Shown here: positions 5,753-13,553 of the stretch, piece after piece
How positions within the stretch are numbered: position 1 is the stretch's first letter
Layout: each line of letters opens with the position of its first letter
Assembly: GCA_905216195.1 (NCBI GenBank)
Contig: CAJMSX010000073.1
Location: 1 to 13,613 of the forward strand
DNA: 13,613 nt
Reading direction: 5' to 3'
Source: an uncultured bacterium
GTDB lineage: Bacteria; Bacteroidota; Bacteroidia; Bacteroidales; Marinifilaceae
Notes under the pieces: model-generated
What the model was told of the DNA's origin: nothing
The model's input: only the letters and a program-made list of their open reading frames with translations
Databases searched by the model: none
Translations under genes and position numbers: made by a program

Positions 5753-6820
5753 ATGAAAAGAGGTGTCGTAATCTCCGGTCTATATGTATTAGTCTGCCTT
5801 TCCTGTAGCTGGAATAAGGAAAAAACGTATAACGATATCCTGCGCCCCGTCCGGGTTGCCCCCGTCACCTCCCTGCAAGCCCAAAACCGGATTTACACGG
5901 GAGTGGTAGAAGCGGAAAAGTATACCGAATTATCCTTCAAGTCGGGGGGACCTTTAATTGAAATGAATGTCGAAGCGGGTCAAATGATAAAAAAAGGGAA
6001 AGTAATTGCCGTTATAGATCCGCTGGATTATCAATCCCGTTACGAGGCGAACCGGGCAGCTTACATCACTGCGCGCTCCCAATTGGAACGGGACAAAAGA
6101 TTACTGGCCATGCAAGCTATTTCCGTTCAGGAGTATGAAATCTCCCAGGCCAATTATGCAAAAACCCGCTCCGCTTACCTGACTTCCGGCAACACCTTAC
6201 GGGAAACCCAACTAGTAGCCCCTTTCGATGGGTTTGTAGAAAAAAAATACGTGGAAAACTACCAAAAAGTACAAGCGGGAGAACCGATTATCAAACTGGT
6301 GGATCCCGGACGTTTAGCCATACGCTTTACCCTGCCTGAAACCAGCGCGGGACTTACCCGGATTCCGATGAAAATTAAAGTGGAATTCGACACCTACAAA
6401 GGTCTCTGGTTCGATGCTAAAATCAAAGAATACGTCGACGCTTCTCCTGACGGAGGAGGAATCCCGGTCAAAGTCGTCATAGACGATTCGGTGTTCAACC
6501 GGGAAAGACACAATATTTATCCCGGATTCTCTGCCCGGGTAAGCCTGGAAATAAAAAACGAAATCCCGGATTGTTACCTCATCCCGCTGAACGCTCTTTT
6601 CGAAGACATGATTACCGGACAAATCTCCGTATGGCTTTACCAACCGGCCTCCCGGAAAGTATTCCGTCAACCGGTGGAGACCGGAGAATTATTCGGACAA
6701 GATAAAATTATGATAAAAAAAGGACTGCAGACCGGCGATATCCTGGTAATCGACGGAGTCAACTATATTACTGAAGGTCAAGTGGTAAACAATCTCGGCA
6801 CACCGGAAAATCCGGTCTGA
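5753..6820 (+). CDS. RND efflux periplasmic adaptor (membrane fusion lipoprotein)
   Basis: The 355-residue HlyD/AcrA-type adaptor links an RND pump to the TolC-type channel. A signal peptide ends in a relaxed lipobox (VCLSC, probable lipidated C18), so the protein is anchored to a membrane from the periplasmic side. The first lipoyl half is at about 65-93 (GGPLIEMNVEAGQMIKKG), a short helical hairpin at about 94-150, and the second lipoyl half at 151-184 (LVAPFDGFVEKKYV). The beta-barrel domain (about 187-280) and membrane-proximal domain (about 280-350) follow. Length is normal for the family, slightly short because the hairpin is short. It is the first gene of a three-gene operon; the pump starts 34 bases later. 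The substrate cannot be told from sequence. Confidence 0.93.
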   Translation: MKRGVVISGLYVLVCLSCSWNKEKTYNDILRPVRVAPVTSLQAQNRIYTGVVEAEKYTELSFKSGGPLIEMNVEAGQMIKKGKVIAVIDPLDYQSRYEANRAAYITARSQLERDKRLLAMQAISVQEYEISQANYAKTRSAYLTSGNTLRETQLVAPFDGFVEKKYVENYQKVQAGEPIIKLVDPGRLAIRFTLPETSAGLTRIPMKIKVEFDTYKGLWFDAKIKEYVDASPDGGGIPVKVVIDDSVFNRERHNIYPGFSARVSLEIKNEIPDCYLIPLNALFEDMITGQISVWLYQPASRKVFRQPVETGELFGQDKIMIKKGLQTGDILVIDGVNYITEGQVVNNLGTPENPV

Positions 6821-6854
6821 CCCCAAAGATTTCAATCTATAATCTCCCAAAAAC

Positions 6855-9800
6855 ATGAATATAGCAAAGTATTCTCTGGATAATCCGAAAGTGATTTATT
6901 TCTTTCTGGCTATTCTTTTGATCGGAGGAATCATGTCGTTCGAATCACTGGGTAAAAAGGAAGATTCGCCTTTCGTTATCAAATCCGCCGTACTGATTAC
7001 CCGTTATCCCGGAGCTTCTCCACAGGAAGTAGAACAACTCATCACCGAACCGATCGAACGGGAAATCCAATCGATGAGAAGGGTATACAAAATTAAATCG
7101 GAATCCTTCTACGGCATGTCAAAAATCAACATCGAACTCAATCCCGCCACCCCTCCGGAGGAAATGCCCCAAATGTGGGACGAACTGCGAAGAAAAGTAC
7201 TGAACATACAGCCTCAGTTGCCGCAGGGAGCCTCGAATATAAATGTATCGGACGACTTCGGCGATGTGTTCGGTATTTATTTCGGGCTCACGGCGACCGA
7301 AGGTTTTACCTACCACGACCTCCGGAACTGGGCCCAGCGCATTAAAACCGAACTGGTAACGGTAGAAGGAGTACAAAAAGTAGCCCTTTACGGAGAACAA
7401 ACCGAAGTCGTCAATTTATTCATTTCCATGGCCCGACTGGCCAATTCGGCCTTGAATCTGAATACCGTCATGCAAACCCTGAAATCCCAGAATGCCCTCA
7501 TCAATACGGGCGAAAAAAGAGCCGGGTATATCGAACTGAAAGTTTTGGCGGAAGGGACTTACAAAAGCCTGGACGATATCCGGAACCAACTGGTAGTTAC
7601 CGAAACCGGGCAACAAATTCGTTTGGGAGATATCGCTCTTATCGAAAAAGGATATATGGATCCTCCTTCCAGCTTGATGCGGGTGAACGGAAAACGCGCT
7701 ATCGGCATAGGCGTCGCCACCGATCCGGAAAAAGACGTGGTTAAAACGGGCGAACTGGTCCGGCTCCAATTAGAAGAATTGCTCCCTTTAATGCCGGTGG
7801 GCATCGAAATAACCACCCTCTATCCCGAAGATCAGATCGCCCGGGAAGCAAACAACGGCTTTATACTGAATCTGGTAGAATCTCTGGCTATCGTCATCTT
7901 CATTATCCTGATTGTGATGGGAGCCCGGGCAGGCATGCTGATCGGTTCCTCCCTGATTTTTTCCATAGGGGGAACCCTGCTGGTCATGCAATTCATGGGA
8001 GTCGGATTAAACCGGACGTCACTGGCCGCTTTTATCATAGCCATGGGGATGTTGGTAGACAACGCCATTGTGGTAACGGATAATGCTCAAATCGCCATCC
8101 GGCGAGGCATGAACCGGCGGGAAGCACTGATACGGGGAGCGACCGTTCCCCAATGGGGGTTGCTGGGAGCCACTCTGATCGCCATTTTCTCTTTTCTTCC
8201 CCTTTACCTCGCTCCTTCCGCCGTAGCGGAAATTGTAAAACCTCTGTTCGTCGTACTGGCGGTTTCCCTGGGATTGAGCTGGGTGCTGGCATTGACTCAG
8301 ACTACCACCTTCGGAAATTTTATTTTAAAAGAGCGGAAGGACGGACAGGGGAAAGACCCCTACGATACTAAATTTTACAACGGTTTTGCCCGGCTACTGA
8401 GAAAGTTGATACGCTACAAAATCCTGACCCTCAGTGCGGTGGTCCTCTTATTTTTTATTTCTCTGGTGATTATGGGACTGATGCCGCAGAATTTCTTTCC
8501 CAATATGGATAAACCGTATTTCCGGGCGGATTGTTTTCTCCCGGAAGGATACAGCATACGGGAGTCGGAACACATGTTGTCCGACATCGAAAAATACCTG
8601 CTGAAACAGGAAGAAGTGGTCACCGTGTCGACTACCCTGGGCGGTTCTCCTTTACGATACTACCTGGCCAGTACCTCTTTCGGCCCTAAACCGAATTTCG
8701 GGAACATTCTGATCGAAGTGAAGGATAAAAAATACACCATTCCCCTGGAAGAAAAACTGAACACATATGTACGGAAAAATTATCCGAATCTGCTCATCCG
8801 TTCCTCCCTTTTCAAATTATCCCCGGCTGTGGAAGCCGCTATCGAAATCGGATTTATCGGGGAAAACATCGATACGCTCAAAATGCTGACGGTACAGGCT
8901 ATGGAAATCATGCGGCAATGCGAAGAGGTCACCGACATCCGCAACAGTTGGGGAAACATGGTGCCGGTCTGGGAACCGGTGTATTCCCCCGAAAGAGGAC
9001 AACGGCTGGGAATCACCCGCCAAGCCGTCGCCTATACGCTGAAAATAGCCACAAACGGTTTACCGCTGGGCGATTACCGGGAAAAAGACTTGTTTATGCC
9101 CATTCTGCTGAAAGAAAACAATTTCGACGCGGGAAATATCGACAATATGCGGACCTTGCCCGTATTCTCTCCCACCGGGCAAACCGTGCCCCTGGCACAG
9201 GTCGTAGAAGACTTTAAATTCAACTACAATTACAGCGTCATCAAACGCTATAACCGGGAACGGGTCATGATGGCCCAATGCGACCCCAAACGGGGAGCAA
9301 ACACCAAACAGGCGTTCAATGCCATCTGGCAACGGGTTCAGCAAATTCCGGTTCCTCAGGGCTACCGGATAAAATTTTTCGGAGAAGACGAAAGTCAGGT
9401 AGAATCCAACCAGGCCCTGGCCGCCAATATGCCGCTCACCTTCATCCTGATGTTTATCGTGCTTCTTTTGCTGTTTCGTACCTACCGCAAACCGATTGTC
9501 ATTCTGCTGATGGTTCCTTTGATTTTTATCGGTGTGGTATTCGGTCTGCTGGTCCTCGGGCGAATGTTCGACTTTTTCGCTTTGCTGGGCTTATTGGGTC
9601 TGGTCGGCATGAATATCAAAAATGCCATCGTACTGGTCGACCAGATCGGAATCGAATCCCGCAACGGCTTACCGCCTCTGGAAGCCGTCGTCCAGGCAAC
9701 CAAATCCCGAATCGTACCGGTAGCCATGGCCTCCGGGACAACCATACTGGGTATGCTGCCCCTTCTTTTCGACGCCATGTTCGGCGGAATGGCTGCCGGA

Positions 9801-9932
9801 ATCATGGGAGGCCTGCTCGTTGCCAGCTTACTGACCATCATCGTACTACCGGTCACCTATAGCCTGATTTTCCGGATTCCGGCGGGACCCGGTAAAAAAA
9901 AACATGCTAACAACCAGAATAACACGCTTTAA
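6855..9932 (+). CDS. RND efflux pump, inner-membrane permease subunit
   Basis: The 1025-residue protein is a full-length RND transporter of the AcrB-like (HAE) superfamily, driving proton-coupled export from periplasm or inner membrane through the tripartite complex. TM1 is near residues 11-30, followed by LGKKEDSPF (32-40) and RYPGASPQEVE (50-60) of the porter domain. The TM4 proton-relay block reads GMLVDNAIVV (398-407): D402 is kept, but the second acidic residue (AcrB D408) is N403. The TM10 lysine is kept as K922 in MNIKNAIVLVD. The two halves show the usual internal duplication, with a second large periplasmic loop (about 545-855). Coupling to the adaptor upstream and the channel downstream is certain from gene order. 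The family includes drug, bile-salt and lipid exporters; none can be chosen here. Confidence 0.95.
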   Translation: MNIAKYSLDNPKVIYFFLAILLIGGIMSFESLGKKEDSPFVIKSAVLITRYPGASPQEVEQLITEPIEREIQSMRRVYKIKSESFYGMSKINIELNPATPPEEMPQMWDELRRKVLNIQPQLPQGASNINVSDDFGDVFGIYFGLTATEGFTYHDLRNWAQRIKTELVTVEGVQKVALYGEQTEVVNLFISMARLANSALNLNTVMQTLKSQNALINTGEKRAGYIELKVLAEGTYKSLDDIRNQLVVTETGQQIRLGDIALIEKGYMDPPSSLMRVNGKRAIGIGVATDPEKDVVKTGELVRLQLEELLPLMPVGIEITTLYPEDQIAREANNGFILNLVESLAIVIFIILIVMGARAGMLIGSSLIFSIGGTLLVMQFMGVGLNRTSLAAFIIAMGMLVDNAIVVTDNAQIAIRRGMNRREALIRGATVPQWGLLGATLIAIFSFLPLYLAPSAVAEIVKPLFVVLAVSLGLSWVLALTQTTTFGNFILKERKDGQGKDPYDTKFYNGFARLLRKLIRYKILTLSAVVLLFFISLVIMGLMPQNFFPNMDKPYFRADCFLPEGYSIRESEHMLSDIEKYLLKQEEVVTVSTTLGGSPLRYYLASTSFGPKPNFGNILIEVKDKKYTIPLEEKLNTYVRKNYPNLLIRSSLFKLSPAVEAAIEIGFIGENIDTLKMLTVQAMEIMRQCEEVTDIRNSWGNMVPVWEPVYSPERGQRLGITRQAVAYTLKIATNGLPLGDYREKDLFMPILLKENNFDAGNIDNMRTLPVFSPTGQTVPLAQVVEDFKFNYNYSVIKRYNRERVMMAQCDPKRGANTKQAFNAIWQRVQQIPVPQGYRIKFFGEDESQVESNQALAANMPLTFILMFIVLLLLFRTYRKPIVILLMVPLIFIGVVFGLLVLGRMFDFFALLGLLGLVGMNIKNAIVLVDQIGIESRNGLPPLEAVVQATKSRIVPVAMASGTTILGMLPLLFDAMFGGMAAGIMGGLLVASLLTIIVLPVTYSLIFRIPAGPGKKKHANNQNNTL

Positions 9933-9944
9933 TAACCGAACGAT

Positions 9945-11210
9945 ATGAAAACCATATACGGCATCATCGGCCTGTTGTTTTATACGATTTCCGGTATAGG
10001 CCAGCCTTTGACATTGCAACAATACCGGCAAAGAGTCTTGATGTACAACCAGGATATCCAACAATCCCAGGAAGCCGTAAAGGCCGCCCTCTACGCTCTA
10101 AAAAGTACCCGGACCGGATTCTTCCCCCATGTCGATCTGACAGGCAGCTATTCCTGGCAGTTCGAACGGGTAGAATTCATGCAGGGAACCGATCTGAAAC
10201 ACGACAATTACAGCGTGGAAGCCGGCCTCGTACAAAACGTATATGCGGGCGGAAGCGTACGCAAGCAATACGAAGCGGCCCGCATCGGAGAAGCCATCGC
10301 CCGTCTTGGAGAAGAGCACACGGCCGACAACATCGTATATGCGGCCGATATGAACTATTGGTCGGCAGTAGCCAACCGGGATTTCTACCGGACGGCACAA
10401 CGCTTCGTAGAAATCGTAGGAGAGTTATACGGGATCGTAGACAAACGGTTTACCGAAGGTGCCATCAGCAAAACGGACGTACTGATGGTACAGGCCCGCT
10501 TAAAGGAAGCCGAATTACAGCTCCGTACTTGCGAAACGGAGTATAAAACGGCCCTGCAAGCCCTCAATATCCTGATGGGTGCCTCGGCCGATGCTGAAAC
10601 CCGCCTCTCCGATTCCATCCGTTCCGGCATACTTTTGCCGACCCGGTTTTCCCTCCAGACGGCTTTGGTAAACCGGGCCGATTACCAAACGGCTCTCCAG
10701 GAAATCAGCCTGGCCCGCTTACAAACCCGGCTGGTGAAAGCAGACTATCTACCCCGTTTGTCCGTCGGCATTCAGGAAAAATGGGGCACAACCCTCATTA
10801 ATGTAGACGGCGACAAACGCTTTTCCACCATAGCCTTCGCCAATCTGAACATACCCGTATTCTATTGGGGACAAAGGCGCCATCAGGTAAAAATCAGCCT
10901 GACCCGGGAACAAACGCAGGAATTGGAACGCGACAAACTCGAAGACCAGGTCGCACTGGAATTAAACAACGCCTGGGTCCACCTGACGGAATCCCTCAAA
11001 AAAATAGAAATCGTCAATTCCTCCCTGGAAATCGCCCGGAATAATTTGCTTTTGAATACCTTTAGTTACAATGAAGGCAAATTACCCGTGATCGATGTTC
11101 TCTCCGCCCAGGCCACCTGGCTACAGGCCTTCAACAACGTAGTTTCGGTGCACTATCAATATCAGATAGCTCTGGCCGAATATGTGAAAGCGTTGGGAGG
11201 TGCGCTTTGA
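9945..11210 (+). CDS. TolC-family outer-membrane channel of the RND efflux system
   Basis: The 421-residue protein is an outer-membrane efflux factor. It has an N-terminal signal peptide (about 1-19, cut probably near SGIGQ) without lipobox cysteine, then long amphipathic helices alternating with short beta-barrel strands, in two repeats typical of TolC-like trimers. Family-typical blocks include the N-terminal LTLQQYRQRVLMYN (22-35) and the C-terminal EGKLPVIDVLSAQATWLQA. It starts 12 bases after the pump gene and ends the operon. The next gene is convergent, with 50 bases between stops and no clear terminator hairpin there. With the two preceding genes it makes a complete tripartite exporter. 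Confidence 0.93.
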   Translation: MKTIYGIIGLLFYTISGIGQPLTLQQYRQRVLMYNQDIQQSQEAVKAALYALKSTRTGFFPHVDLTGSYSWQFERVEFMQGTDLKHDNYSVEAGLVQNVYAGGSVRKQYEAARIGEAIARLGEEHTADNIVYAADMNYWSAVANRDFYRTAQRFVEIVGELYGIVDKRFTEGAISKTDVLMVQARLKEAELQLRTCETEYKTALQALNILMGASADAETRLSDSIRSGILLPTRFSLQTALVNRADYQTALQEISLARLQTRLVKADYLPRLSVGIQEKWGTTLINVDGDKRFSTIAFANLNIPVFYWGQRRHQVKISLTREQTQELERDKLEDQVALELNNAWVHLTESLKKIEIVNSSLEIARNNLLLNTFSYNEGKLPVIDVLSAQATWLQAFNNVVSVHYQYQIALAEYVKALGGAL

Positions 11211-11260
11211 ATAAGTCCCTTTCCCGGACTGTCTTCCGGTCATCCATTCCCCGGCCCGTT

Positions 11261-12547
11261 TCAGGAATAATGCCGCGGATAACGGAATAATATCGCCAAT
11301 ATCCCGCATATACCGATCAGAACCGGATAATAGAGATAGCGGATAATGGACAAGGGGGATATCCCTGCCAGTTCTCCGGCTATCAGCATTTGCGCTCCAT
11401 ACGGAATAATGCCCTGTATAAAACAGGAAAAAGTATCCAGAATACTGGCGGATTTCCGGCAATCTATCCCGAAACGGGAAGCAATATTCCGGGCGATAGG
11501 ACCGGTGGTAATAATGGCAATGGTATTATTGGCGGTACATAAATTAGCCAGGCAAACCAAACCGGCTATACTCAGTTCAGCCCATCGGCGGGAGTTCAGA
11601 TGCCGGGTCAAACGTTCGATAATATAAGCGATTCCCCCGTTATACCGGATCATTTCCAACATCCCTCCGGCAAGCAAAGTAATAACGATCAGCTCTCCCA
11701 TACCGGTAATCCCCGTTCCCAGGGCTCCGAAGTAGCCGAAAAAATCGAAACCGCCAGTCAGCAGGCCGACGAAACCGGTAACCAAAATCCCCAGTAACAA
11801 CACCAGCGTCACATTCACTCCGGCCAGAGCGGTACCCAATACCACCACATACGGAATGACCTTGGGCCATTCCACCGGACCGATTCCGGTGGGAATCCGC
11901 ATATCCATCCCTTCGATTAAATAGAAAATCAATACCAGCAAAGCTGCCGGCAAAACAATCAGGCTGTTTACCTTAAACTTATCCTTCATCCGGCATCCCT
12001 GGGTTTTGGTCGCAGCGATAGTCGTATCGGAAATAAAAGAGAGGTTATCTCCGAAAAAAGCACCCCCAACAACCAGCGCGACCATAAACGGCAATTCGAC
12101 TCCCGTTTTCTCCGCAATACCCACAGCTACGGGAGTAAGAGCCACAATCGTTCCGACGGAAGTCCCTACGGAAAGCGAGATAAAACAAGCGGCCACAAAC
12201 ATACCCGGTAAAAGCAAACGGTCCGGTAAAACGTGCAAAGTCAGGTTCACCGTCGCGTCGATCGCTCCCATCGCTTTGGCGGATTGAGCAAAAGCCCCTG
12301 CCAATATAAAAATCCAAATCATCAACAGTATATTCCGGTCCGAGGCTCCTGCCGAAAAACGGTCAATCCGTTCGCTCAACGGAAGCTTCCGGGTCATCCC
12401 CAAAGCCGCGACGGAAGAAATTACAAAAGCGACCGTAACCGGCACTTTGTAAAAATCGTCCACGATCCAGGAAGTCAGCAGGTATACTCCCAGAAATATA
12501 AACAAAGGACTCAGCGCCCAGAAATTCGCTTTTACCGGATGTTCCAT
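11261..12547 (-). CDS. nhaC: NhaC-family Na+/H+ antiporter
   Basis: The 428-residue integral membrane protein exchanges Na+ for H+ across the inner membrane, helping pH and sodium homeostasis. The hallmark block GGAFFGDNLSFISDTTIAAT (161-180 from this start) and the C-terminal half with NTIAIITTGPIARN and the IQGIIPYGAQ region are typical of the family. About eleven hydrophobic segments are seen. The frame is open further upstream to an ATG at 12649, but I choose the ATG at 12547. The hydrophobic core starts directly after it (ANFWALSPLFIFLGVYLL), and a -7 promoter box lies at 12575-12568, which would leave the longer start outside the transcript. Related carriers in the same superfamily (malate/lactate type) cannot be fully excluded. 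Confidence 0.88.
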   Translation of the reverse strand: MEHPVKANFWALSPLFIFLGVYLLTSWIVDDFYKVPVTVAFVISSVAALGMTRKLPLSERIDRFSAGASDRNILLMIWIFILAGAFAQSAKAMGAIDATVNLTLHVLPDRLLLPGMFVAACFISLSVGTSVGTIVALTPVAVGIAEKTGVELPFMVALVVGGAFFGDNLSFISDTTIAATKTQGCRMKDKFKVNSLIVLPAALLVLIFYLIEGMDMRIPTGIGPVEWPKVIPYVVVLGTALAGVNVTLVLLLGILVTGFVGLLTGGFDFFGYFGALGTGITGMGELIVITLLAGGMLEMIRYNGGIAYIIERLTRHLNSRRWAELSIAGLVCLANLCTANNTIAIITTGPIARNIASRFGIDCRKSASILDTFSCFIQGIIPYGAQMLIAGELAGISPLSIIRYLYYPVLIGICGILAILFRYPRHYS

Positions 12548-12567
12548 ATTATTTTCGGTTGGCACGG

Positions 12568-12575
12568 CAAAATTA
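12568..12575 (-). promoter_or_regulatory. -7 box for the antiporter gene
   Basis: The minus strand reads TAATTTTG, a full match to TAnnTTTG, ending 20 bases before the ATG at 12547. Transcription would begin only some 10-15 bases upstream of that ATG, a short leader that supports it as the true start. No clear -33 TTTG is seen. Confidence 0.45.
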
Positions 12576-12638
12576 CACATTCCCTCCGGAAAATAAAATC
12601 CTGATACGCCGTAGCTTGCAAAAAAACTAAAACAAAAG

Positions 12639-12669
12639 TTGGTATTCATTCGAAAATCATCTATATTTG
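12639..12669 (+). promoter_or_regulatory. Bacteroides-type promoter of the tRNA gene
   Basis: TTG at 12639-12641 (-33 region) and TATATTTG at 12662-12669 (-7 box, full match to TAnnTTTG) are separated by 20 bases, the normal spacing for the Bacteroidota primary sigma factor. The tRNA starts 24 bases after the -7 box. Confidence 0.7.
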
Positions 12670-12692
12670 CACCGCCAAACCGTAAAAGTGTT

Positions 12693-12766
12693 GGTCCAGT
12701 AGCTCAGCTGGATAGAGCAACGGCCTTCTAAGCCGTAGGTCGTGGGTTCGAATCCCGCCTGGATCA
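12693..12766 (+). tRNA. tRNA-Arg (anticodon TCT)
   Basis: The sequence folds into a complete cloverleaf. Acceptor GGTCCAG pairs with CTGGATC (one G-U), the D arm is GCTC/GAGC, the anticodon stem ACGGC/GCCGT surrounds loop CTTCTAA with anticodon TCT (12727-12729), and the T arm is GTGGG/CCCGC with TTCGAAT. The discriminator base is A at 12766; CCA is not encoded, as is normal in this phylum. It reads AGA (and AGG) codons. Its 3' side faces the integrase remnant, the usual arrangement when a tRNA gene serves as an element's insertion site. Confidence 0.96.
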
Positions 12767-12790
12767 CAAAAACAAACGAAAAAATAAAGC

Positions 12791-12823
12791 AAACTCCTGA
12801 AATTCAATAAATTTCAGGAGTTT
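12791..12823 (+). terminator. Strong intrinsic terminator after the tRNA
   Basis: AAACTCCTGAAATT (12791-12804) and AATTTCAGGAGTTT (12810-12823) form a perfect 14-base stem with a five-base loop, followed by CTGTTTTC. It lies 25 bases past the tRNA end. The symmetric sequence may also stop transcription from the right. Confidence 0.85.
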
Positions 12824-12881
12824 CTGTTTTCAGGCAAAACCTCAAAAAAACAGCAGATTCCGGCAGGAAAATCCGGAGAAA

Positions 12882-12919
12882 TCGGTGGACTTGATTCCGC
12901 CCTGATTTAAGTCTACCGA
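12882..12919. repeat. 11-base inverted repeat upstream of the integrase remnant
   Basis: TCGGTGGACTT (12882-12892) and AAGTCTACCGA (12909-12919) pair over 11 bases with one G-T, across a 16-base spacer. It sits between the tRNA terminator and the integrase start. In an integrative element this is where recombinase or excisionase sites can lie, but nothing in the sequence proves that role. Confidence 0.4.
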
Positions 12920-13008
12920 ATTAGGTTTTAATGCTTTGATTGACTGGATATTGCATGACGCCGTTTACGATTAAAAACATTAGTTTTAACCCGTTAAAAT
13001 TCAGTCGT

Positions 13009-13221
13009 ATGCAACGGAACTATTTTTCAATTCTTTTCTTTATTAAAAAGACCAAATTCCTTAAAAACGGTGAAGCACCTATTTGTTTACGCATCACGGT
13101 AAACGGTAAGCGTGCCGAGATCCAGATTAAGCGAACTAGGGAAAAAGAAGAAGAAACGCAGATTAGGATTATGAGATTATGGAATAGAAAATCATATTAC
13201 AGGGCATTCATGCCATGTTAG
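13009..13221 (+). pseudogene. Truncated tyrosine integrase, N-terminal arm domain only
   Basis: From the ATG at 13009 the first ~45 residues (MQRNYFSILFFIKKTK, then NGEAPICLRITVNGKRAEIQIKR) are the arm-type DNA-binding domain of Bacteroides-type tyrosine recombinases. In intact enzymes this is followed by a core-binding domain and a catalytic domain of about 300 residues with the R-H-R-Y residues. Here the sequence departs from the family after IQIKR, and the frame ends at 13221 after about 70 codons; no catalytic domain follows in any frame. The frame extends upstream to an ATG at 12940, but 13009 fits the family start. It is oriented away from the tRNA. It is a relic of an element that likely inserted at the tRNA. 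Confidence 0.75.
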
Positions 13222-13484
13222 AAGAAATTCGGGACAACCTGAAAAAGAATCCGGAAGTGGAAACAATAAAGTCAAAATTGAATGCTATTGAAAGAGTCTG
13301 TAATGAGTTTGCAGGACAGAAGTTTGTAACCGAAGATATTTTGGCTCAATTCTTGGCTTGTACACTTCAGAAGATAGCAGAAATGAATAAGAAGCAGGAG
13401 GCAAATATGAGAGGGTATGTTTCGGAGTATCATATGCATATAAAAGAACAATTTGTAAAACAACAAGAAGGTTATCCCAGATAA
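13215..13484 (+). CDS. Small helical protein of unknown function next to the integrase relic
   Basis: The 89-residue product is charged and predicted mostly helical, with no signal peptide or membrane segment. The start overlaps the last codons of the integrase relic in another frame, and no other in-frame ATG is available (the frame opens at 13188). Two readings are possible. It may be a small cargo or accessory gene of the integrative element. Or it may be the frame-shifted remains of the integrase core-binding domain: FVTEDILAQFL and TLQKIAEMNKKQEA recall the FVTAxDI and TLxxxxExNxKxE patterns of that domain. The AT-rich base composition, unlike the efflux operon, agrees with transfer. Confidence 0.5.
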   Translation: MLEEIRDNLKKNPEVETIKSKLNAIERVCNEFAGQKFVTEDILAQFLACTLQKIAEMNKKQEANMRGYVSEYHMHIKEQFVKQQEGYPR

Positions 13485-13488
13485 TTTA

Positions 13489-13553
13489 TTATCCGAGAAA
13501 ATAGAGATAAATATCATTATATTAGCCACTTCTAATAATATTTTCTCGGATAA
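13489..13553. repeat. 15-base perfect inverted repeat after the small ORF
   Basis: TTATCCGAGAAAATA (13489-13503) and TATTTTCTCGGATAA (13539-13553) are perfect arms around a 35-base AT-rich spacer. They start four bases after the stop codon of the small ORF. No T-tract follows, so this is not a classic terminator. The remaining 60 bases to the window edge show no recognisable gene. Confidence 0.65.

Noticed and set aside
9278..9862. 194-codon ORF inside the RND pump gene
   Set aside because: It is a shadow frame of the well-supported pump; its Arg/Pro-rich reading shows no family features.
13489..13553. Possible CRISPR or phase-variable promoter
   Set aside because: There is only one pair of inverted arms, no regularly spaced direct repeats, and the 35-base spacer lacks a -7/-33 promoter pair and is short for inversion.
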